This document shows, one piece after another, positions 59,222 to 64,000 of a stretch of 64,000 bases of DNA (positions are counted from its first letter, which is position 1; each line of letters begins with the position of its first letter). This DNA comes from Flavobacterium album. GTDB taxonomy: Bacteria > Bacteroidota > Bacteroidia > Flavobacteriales > Flavobacteriaceae. The DNA is taken from NCBI RefSeq assembly GCF_003096035.1, contig NZ_CP029186.1:1687001-1751000 (forward strand), given 5' to 3'. The notes under the pieces were generated by a model, which ran no database searches, was not told the origin of the DNA, and saw nothing but the letters and a program-made list of their open reading frames with translations. The translations under genes and the position numbers were made by a program.

Positions 59222-60127
59222 CTATTTCTTCCTCGTCATTTCCCTGAACACCGTTTCCAAATTTTTGTTCTTCGGTGTCAGCTGCAAGGTCTTTAATCCG
59301 TTTTCCTGTGCGAAATCGAACAATACCGCACGCATATCCTCATCTGATGTAAAGGCAAGTTCCCAGGTATTGCCTTTTGTATTGTTGGAAGCTGCCAGGT
59401 TGGGGAGTGATTGCAGCATGGCTTCGGTTACCGCCTTGTCGAACTCTACTTCGATCACCTGTTCCTTCTTATTGTCTTTCACGAGGTTTTTCAGCTTCTT
59501 GTCGGTCACGATCTTTCCGTGGTTAATGATGATTACCCGGTCGCATATCGCTTCCACCTCCTGCAAAATGTGCGTGGAAAGAAATACCGTTTTGTCCTTG
59601 CCAATATTCTTTATAAGGTCGCGTATCTCCACAAGCTGGTTGGGATCGAGGCCGGTAGTGGGCTCATCGAGTATGAGTACCTCAGGATCGTGAAGCAGTG
59701 CAGTGGCAAGCCCCACACGCTGGCGATACCCTTTGGACAGCTGGCCTATCTTTTTGTGGGCTTCGGGAGTAAGGCCGGTAAGCGCTATCACTTCGTCTAT
59801 GCGTGATTTTTTTACTTTATACACATCGGCATTAAAAGCAAGATATTCCCTGACATACAGGTCGAGGTACAAGGGGTTGTGCTCCGGCAGGTAGCCTACT
59901 GACTGCTGTACTGCTCTTTGCTGCTCATTAACATCGCTGCCATTTACGGTAGCAGTACCCTCATCGGCATTGATAAAGGTGGTAAGGATTTTCATTAGGG
60001 TCGATTTTCCCGCGCCGTTTGGCCCAAGAAAACCTACGATCTCACCCTTGCTTACAGAAAATGAAACAGCATCCAGCGCTTTTTGTGCGCCGTAGCTTTT
60101 AGAAACATCCTTTACCTCGATAGACAT
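59222..60127 (-). CDS. gldA: ABC transporter ATP-binding protein GldA
   Basis: 301 residues. Walker A GPNGAGKST, the ABC signature LSKGYRQRVGLATALL, Walker B VLILDEPTTGLDP and the switch His in LSTHILQEVE are all present. The C-terminal 80 residues match the extended GldA type. In F. johnsoniae, GldA is the ATPase of the GldAFG transporter of gliding motility; gldF and gldG are not adjacent. The start at 60127 (MSIEVKDVSKSYG) is chosen over a frame-extending codon at 60181. Confidence 0.88.
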   Translation of the reverse strand: MSIEVKDVSKSYGAQKALDAVSFSVSKGEIVGFLGPNGAGKSTLMKILTTFINADEGTATVNGSDVNEQQRAVQQSVGYLPEHNPLYLDLYVREYLAFNADVYKVKKSRIDEVIALTGLTPEAHKKIGQLSKGYRQRVGLATALLHDPEVLILDEPTTGLDPNQLVEIRDLIKNIGKDKTVFLSTHILQEVEAICDRVIIINHGKIVTDKKLKNLVKDNKKEQVIEVEFDKAVTEAMLQSLPNLAASNNTKGNTWELAFTSDEDMRAVLFDFAQENGLKTLQLTPKNKNLETVFREMTRKK

Positions 60128-60143
60128 AGCCTTTGATTTTGAA

Positions 60144-60151
60144 CAAAAGTA
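60144..60151 (-). promoter_or_regulatory. gldA -7 element
   Basis: TACTTTTG on the minus strand, 17 bp before the gldA ATG; exact TAnnTTTG match, no clear -33. Confidence 0.55.
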
Positions 60152-60186
60152 ATAAGAAAATGTATTTACCACAGATTTCATTTTTA

Positions 60187-60194
60187 TACTTTTG
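60187..60194 (+). promoter_or_regulatory. -7 element of the lipoprotein gene at 60203
   Basis: TACTTTTG, exact match, only 8 bp before the ATG, divergent to the gldA box 36 bp away. A transcript from it would have almost no leader to the first ATG. Confidence 0.5.
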
Positions 60195-60202
60195 GAATCA
60201 AA

Positions 60203-60658
60203 ATGAAATTTATGAAGACCACCATTGTAAAAACGTTGCTATTATTGACTTTAGTATTGACTTTGGCCGGATGTTCTTCGGATGATAATGCTCCGGCTAT
60301 TGCACAGCCGGTAGCTGAAACGATATTGGGAAAATGGTATGCGCAAGGCTATAAGATAAAAGATCAGGGTTACCAAACGGTTGTGCATTTATGTGCAGCG
60401 AACAGGAATTATACAGAATTCACGGAGACCCATATGATACAGCGCGGCTTTAATGCACAATGTGAGGTCACTAACGACCTCAATGCAGAATATGTGCTGG
60501 GTAAGAGTAGTAGTGCCAATGATTTTTATGATATGATAGACAGCGATAAAATGTTCAGGATCATAACACTTAATAATAAAACCCTTATTTTACGGACAGA
60601 CATTACAGGGCTTGACGGATTTGGTACGGAAATCGATTTTTATTACACGAGAGAATAA
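60203..60658 (+). CDS. Lipocalin-like lipoprotein
   Basis: 151 residues. Lipobox LAGC followed by SSDD. The mature protein begins with ILGKWYAQGYKI, the W-bearing first strand usual for small lipocalin-like lipoproteins of flavobacteria, and has two Cys (HLCAANRN, NAQCEVTN). A second ATG at 60212 would give a cleaner signal peptide. Function unknown. Confidence 0.75.
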   Translation: MKFMKTTIVKTLLLLTLVLTLAGCSSDDNAPAIAQPVAETILGKWYAQGYKIKDQGYQTVVHLCAANRNYTEFTETHMIQRGFNAQCEVTNDLNAEYVLGKSSSANDFYDMIDSDKMFRIITLNNKTLILRTDITGLDGFGTEIDFYYTRE

Positions 60659-60702
60659 TTCAGGATTGCAAATACATCTTAGCCCACAAACATACATCTG
60701 AC

Positions 60703-60748
60703 TTCCAACTGCTACTTCCAACTTCGGACATCCGACATCCGACTTCCA
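60703..60748. repeat. ACTTCCAACT / GACATCCGACATCCGACTTCC word tract
   Basis: Words ACTTCCAACTGCTACTTCC and GGACATCCGACATCCGAC repeat in the gap before the DAHP synthase gene. Confidence 0.7.
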
Positions 60749-60786
60749 GCCTGTTTTTATTCCCCCAAATGCATTAAATTTGTAGT

Positions 60787-61890
60787 ATGATCGAGAAAAT
60801 GGAAAACAACACCGGCATGCGCCAATGGCTGGACGATTTCAAACTATCGCACCCGTTGGTAATAGCAGGGCCGTGCAGTGCCGAGACCGAAGAGCAGGTG
60901 CTGGACATCGCAAGGCAATTGAAAGATTCTGACGTAAGCATCTACCGCGCCGGGATATGGAAACCGCGCACACGCCCCGGAGGCTTTGAGGGTGTAGGTG
61001 CTATAGGCCTTGGGTGGCTGCAAAAAGCCAAAGCCGAGACAGGGCTCCTGATGGCTGTTGAGGTAGCGAATGCAACCCATGTAAAGCTGGCACTGGAAAA
61101 TGATATCGATGTGCTGTGGATAGGCGCGCGTACTACTGTAAACCCTTTTGCAGTACAGGAAATTGCCGACGCACTGGTTAATACCGATAAAATTGTGCTT
61201 GTAAAGAATCCTGTGAATCCCGATCTGGCGCTTTGGCTGGGAGGCGTGGAACGCCTTTATAATGCCGGCATAAAAAAGCTGGGTGTCATACACAGGGGAT
61301 TCTCCACCTATGAAAAGACCAAATACCGCAACATACCCGAATGGCAGCTGGCTATAGAGCTGCACGACCGCTTCCCGGACCTGCCCATTATTTGCGACCC
61401 TTCGCATATTACCGGCAGGCGCGACATGATCCAGCAGGTATCGCAGCAGGCACTTGACCTAAATTATGACGGGCTGATGATCGAGACGCACAACAATCCG
61501 GACAAAGCCTGGAGCGATGCCGCACAGCAGGTAACTCCAGAAAGGCTGAAGGAAATAATGGCAAATCTTAAGGTTCGCAACAAAGGAGCTGAGGACAGCG
61601 CCTTTAATGAACAGATTGAAAAACTCAGGCTGCGCATAGATGAATACGACTCCAGGCTGATACAGGTATTAGGCAAAAGGATGCGCATTGCCGATGAGAT
61701 AGGCGCATTGAAAAAAGAAAATAACGTATCGGTACTACAGGGAAAACGTTGGAAGGAAGTGCTGGAAAGGATGAAAAACGAGGGGCTTCCCGAGAATCTG
61801 GGGGAGGAATTTATACTAAAGCTTTTCAGGGCAATTCATCAGGAAAGCATCGTTCACCAGGAGAAAATTATAAATTCCCAACATTCGTAA
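60787..61890 (+). CDS. Bifunctional DAHP synthase / chorismate mutase
   Basis: 367 residues. The N-terminal type I-beta DAHP synthase (about 1-265) has LVIAGPCSAETEEQVLDIAR, AGIWKPRTRPGGFEGVGAIG, LWIGARTTVNPFAVQEIAD, IHRGFSTYEKTKYRN and ICDPSHITGRRD. The C-terminal AroQ-type chorismate mutase (about 275-365) has EKLRLRIDEYDSRLIQVLGK, RMRIADEIGALKKENNV and FRAIHQESI. It opens the shikimate path and starts the Phe/Tyr branch; the fusion is common in Bacteroidota. Feedback control by the CM domain is likely but not shown by sequence. Confidence 0.94.
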   Translation: MIEKMENNTGMRQWLDDFKLSHPLVIAGPCSAETEEQVLDIARQLKDSDVSIYRAGIWKPRTRPGGFEGVGAIGLGWLQKAKAETGLLMAVEVANATHVKLALENDIDVLWIGARTTVNPFAVQEIADALVNTDKIVLVKNPVNPDLALWLGGVERLYNAGIKKLGVIHRGFSTYEKTKYRNIPEWQLAIELHDRFPDLPIICDPSHITGRRDMIQQVSQQALDLNYDGLMIETHNNPDKAWSDAAQQVTPERLKEIMANLKVRNKGAEDSAFNEQIEKLRLRIDEYDSRLIQVLGKRMRIADEIGALKKENNVSVLQGKRWKEVLERMKNEGLPENLGEEFILKLFRAIHQESIVHQEKIINSQHS

Positions 61891-61932
61891 CAAAAAGTTA
61901 AATTTTAACATTTCCCTACCCGTTTAATTTCG

Positions 61933-62151
61933 TTGAAGATCAAATCGATAGGCAACTATAACAAAGCGGTACCGTCATTGTTTATATTCGATAAGAATGG
62001 TAATTTTACCCGTAAAGACCCTGAAGAAGTTATTAAAGATGCCCTCGTATTAAGGCCAGGAGTAAGTTACGAAGTGTCAGATAATGAATATATCATCTAT
62101 TCCTCAAGGAAAAAAGCCGACAAGCTTGGCAGGATGGTAATCGAAGACTAA
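61933..62151 (+). CDS. Small conserved-looking protein of unknown function
   Basis: 72 residues from a TTG start (MKIKSIGNYNKAVPSLFIFD, ending LGRMVIED). Codon use looks coding. No ATG is available in frame. A -7-like TAATTTCG lies at 61924-61931, directly before the TTG, so the start or the promoter needs checking. It ends 18 bp before a strong terminator. No family recognised. Confidence 0.55.
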   Translation: MKIKSIGNYNKAVPSLFIFDKNGNFTRKDPEEVIKDALVLRPGVSYEVSDNEYIIYSSRKKADKLGRMVIED

Positions 62152-62168
62152 GTTTTATTGAAGTTTAT

Positions 62169-62200
62169 AAATGCCGTTGCAATTGCAGCGGCATTTTTTT
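62169..62200 (+). terminator. Terminator after the 72-aa gene
   Basis: ATGCCG and CGGCAT extend through a G-U pair and TGC/GCA to an AATT loop, then seven T. Confidence 0.9.
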
Positions 62201-62238
62201 ATTCCCTTTTTTTGGAAAGATAAAAGCATTGAGATTAG

Positions 62239-62246
62239 TATCTTTG
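62239..62246 (+). promoter_or_regulatory. rsgA -7 element
   Basis: TATCTTTG, exact TAnnTTTG, just 4 bp before the rsgA ATG; transcription from it would give a leaderless message. Confidence 0.55.
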
Positions 62247-62250
62247 CGGC

Positions 62251-63228
62251 ATGACAGGATTGGTTTATAAATCTACAGGAAGCTGGTACACCGTAAAAAC
62301 GGAGGAGGGCGAAGTGTACGAATGCCGCATTAAGGGGAAATTCCGCATAAAAGGCATTAAGAGCACCAACCCTGTTGCCGTGGGAGATATCGTGGATTTT
62401 GACCTTGATGAAACTTCTGATGCTACTACGGGTGTTATCATCAACATCCATGAGCGCAAGAATTATATCGTTCGTAAGTCGGTAAACCTTTCAAAACAGG
62501 TGCACATCATAGCATCCAACATCGATAAGGTTTTCCTTTTGGTCACTATCAACAACCCGCCAACTACAACAAGCTTTATTGACCGTTTTTTAGTAACTGC
62601 CGAAGCTTACGGGATCGAGGCAGTGCTTGTATTCAACAAAATAGATACGTTTGACGATGCCATGCTGGACGAGCAGCTGTTCCTGCAATTTGTATACGAC
62701 AGGATTGGCTACAAATGCCTTAGGGTTTCATCCACACAAAACAAAGGGATAGATAAGCTAAAGGAAGAAATGACTGGCAATGTGAGCATGTTCTCAGGAC
62801 ATTCAGGCGTTGGTAAATCAACACTGGTCAATGCGCTCCAGCCTTCTTTGAATTTAAAGACAAAGCAGATAAGCGAGCAGCACAGCCAGGGGCAGCACAC
62901 TACTACGTTTGCCGAAATGTTCGACCTTGATTTTGGTGCCAAGATAATCGACACTCCGGGCATCAGGGGCTTTGGCATTGTAGATATGGAAAAGGAGGAA
63001 ATAGGCGATTATTTCCCCGAATTCTTTGCCCTGAAAGACCAATGCAAGTTCAACAACTGTCTGCACAAGGAAGAACCATATTGCGCCGTAAAGGACGCCC
63101 TTGAAAACGACGAAATAGCATGGTCGCGTTACCGCAGCTACCTCCAGATGCTGGAAGGTGAGGACGAACACTACCGCACGGATATTTATGCTGATGGTAA
63201 AAACAACGATAACGGAGTCGAAGAATAA
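62251..63228 (+). CDS. rsgA: Ribosome small-subunit GTPase RsgA
   Basis: 30S-assembly GTPase (325 aa). An N-terminal OB-fold, then the circularly permuted GTPase: G4 VFNKIDTFDD, G1 GHSGVGKSTLVNAL, G2/G3 HTTTFAEMF and IDTPGIRGFGI. A zinc-finger tail CKFNNCLHKEEPYCAVK gives the expected C-x-C-x-H-x-C set. It overlaps the dtd gene by one base (TAATG). Confidence 0.96.
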   Translation: MTGLVYKSTGSWYTVKTEEGEVYECRIKGKFRIKGIKSTNPVAVGDIVDFDLDETSDATTGVIINIHERKNYIVRKSVNLSKQVHIIASNIDKVFLLVTINNPPTTTSFIDRFLVTAEAYGIEAVLVFNKIDTFDDAMLDEQLFLQFVYDRIGYKCLRVSSTQNKGIDKLKEEMTGNVSMFSGHSGVGKSTLVNALQPSLNLKTKQISEQHSQGQHTTTFAEMFDLDFGAKIIDTPGIRGFGIVDMEKEEIGDYFPEFFALKDQCKFNNCLHKEEPYCAVKDALENDEIAWSRYRSYLQMLEGEDEHYRTDIYADGKNNDNGVEE

Positions 63229-63680
63229 TGAGGGCTGTTATCCAACGCGTCAGTGAGGCATCGGTAACCATATCCGGTAATAAGGTTGCTGATATTGGCA
63301 TCGGCCTTCTTATACTCGTTGGGATTGAGGAAGCGGACACGCAGGAAGATATTGACTGGCTGGCTGCGAAAATAGTAAAGCTCAGGATATTTGCCGATGA
63401 AAATGGCGTAATGAACCTCCCCATACAGGAAATTAATGGCGATGTTATCGTGGTAAGCCAGTTTACGCTGCATGCCGCTACCAAAAAAGGCAACCGCCCC
63501 TCCTACATAAAAGCCGCGCGCCCCGAGGTTGCCATACCGCTGTATAAAGCATTTGTCCTGCAAATAGAAAAAGAGCTTGGCAAAAAGGTGCAGACAGGCG
63601 AATTTGGCGCCGATATGAAAGTTGCCCTTCTCAACGATGGCCCTGTGACGATAATTATCGACACCAAAAACAGGGAGTAA
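63228..63680 (+). CDS. dtd: D-aminoacyl-tRNA deacylase
   Basis: Removes D-amino acids from mischarged tRNA (150 aa). MRAVIQRVSEASVTISG at the start, the SQFTLHA motif in DVIVVSQFTLHA, NRPSYIKAARPEVA with the cross-subunit Gly-cisPro-type loop, and TGEFGADMKVALLNDGPVTI at the C-terminus. Its start overlaps rsgA's stop, so translation is coupled. Confidence 0.96.
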   Translation: MRAVIQRVSEASVTISGNKVADIGIGLLILVGIEEADTQEDIDWLAAKIVKLRIFADENGVMNLPIQEINGDVIVVSQFTLHAATKKGNRPSYIKAARPEVAIPLYKAFVLQIEKELGKKVQTGEFGADMKVALLNDGPVTIIIDTKNRE

Positions 63681-63766
63681 GTTTTTACTTTCAAACCAAA
63701 GTTGTAAGCCGGATAAGTATTTTTCGCATCCGTTGTTAAATAATGAATAGCGCACCCAAATAAAAT

Positions 63767-63796
63767 TTTGATATTTAACAAATTGAACTATTTTTG
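63767..63796 (+). promoter_or_regulatory. Promoter of the DUF3857 gene
   Basis: TTTG (63767-63770), 18 bp, TATTTTTG (63789-63796): both elements exact, 17 bp before the ATG. Confidence 0.7.
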
Positions 63797-63813
63797 GCAA
63801 AAATAGATTTAAC

Positions 63814-64000
63814 ATGATTTTAAGAATTTCCGTGGTGTTGTTGCTTCTGCTTCAACTAAATGCCGGTGCGCAGGAAAATCTCACGGTAGCCGCTATCCCT
63901 GCAGCGCTTACGGAAAATGCCAATGCCGTGATAAGGCTGGACCAGACCGATATTACTATCTCCTCCCGCAAGTCGATGAAAGTGAAAAAAACACGGATTG
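63814..64000 (+). CDS. DUF3857 (transglutaminase-related) protein, 5' part only
   Basis: The window ends inside this gene. The 62 visible codons give a signal peptide (cleavage after LNAGAQ) and the lead of a DUF3857 domain (AALTENANAVIRLDQTDITI, SSRKSMKVKKTR). Such proteins usually continue with a transglutaminase-like domain. The promoter at 63767-63796 supports the start at 63814. Confidence 0.75.
   Translation, partial: MILRISVVLLLLLQLNAGAQENLTVAAIPAALTENANAVIRLDQTDITISSRKSMKVKKTRI

Overview
The window is a 64 kb stretch of chromosome from a member of the Flavobacteriaceae (Bacteroidota), most likely Flavobacterium or a close relative with fairly balanced base composition. The main evidence is family content: a type IX secretion PorT homologue next to ubiE, the gliding-type ABC ATPase GldA, three GLPGLI proteins, a DUF5686 protein, a lipoprotein-type BamA/TamA homologue, a split MetH, and an AccD without zinc-finger cysteines. 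Several genes also carry the Bacteroidota promoter (TTG/TTTG at -33, TAnnTTTG at -7). No rRNA, tRNA, CRISPR array, transposase or integrase was seen.

Layout. 0.1-4.7 kb: surE, a tail-specific protease, an OppC-type permease and a small membrane protein. 4.7-10.2 kb: the rod-shape operon mreB-mreC-mreD-mrdA-rodA on the minus strand. 10.3-15.6 kb: purH, a MacB-type permease, accD and fbaA. 15.7-16.7 kb: a toxin-antitoxin-like pair whose upstream gene is frameshifted. 16.8-21.7 kb: envelope and T9SS genes (tamL-like, porT-like) with a SpoU methylase and ubiE. 21.7-23.5 kb: a compact island of two TA modules plus a GNAT gene; its HigB-type toxin is frameshifted. 23.6-26.1 kb: thyA ... dfrA. 26.2-30.0 kb: bifunctional nuclease, etfA, etfB, pdhB. 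30.2-38.9 kb: DUF5686 protein, two Cys-rich lipoproteins, a soluble and a membrane pyrophosphatase, a deoxynucleoside kinase. 39-44.7 kb: three GLPGLI genes and an outer-membrane beta-barrel protein, the last two genes behind a triple dyad operator. 44.7-54.4 kb: methionine/SAM region with metK behind a SAM-II-like leader, two tandem attenuator-like cassettes before an OsmC-like gene, a truncated homoserine-dehydrogenase-like gene, and a SAM-I riboswitch before split metH and metF. 54.5-64 kb: thioredoxin-like, RDD, PagL-like and DUF2807 genes, gldA, a DAHP synthase/chorismate mutase, rsgA, dtd and the start of a DUF3857 gene.

Most notable signals. (1) metH carries two in-frame GC-rich palindromic elements resembling dispersed intergenic repeats, so a mobile or repeat palindrome seems to have become part of the protein. 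(2) Between metK and osmC lie two tandem cassettes, each a short ORF starting MKS(F/V)I, an antiterminator arm inside that ORF and an intrinsic terminator; the second can form a 14-bp antiterminator against a 10-bp terminator. (3) Three AACTA-N6/7-TAGTT dyads with about 20-bp centre spacing overlap the promoter of the third GLPGLI gene. (4) Three genes (two toxin-like, and the etfA tail) each lack one base in a short homopolymer, which is either real decay or a sequencing artefact. (5) Intergenic spaces are rich in short 'word' tracts of several families.
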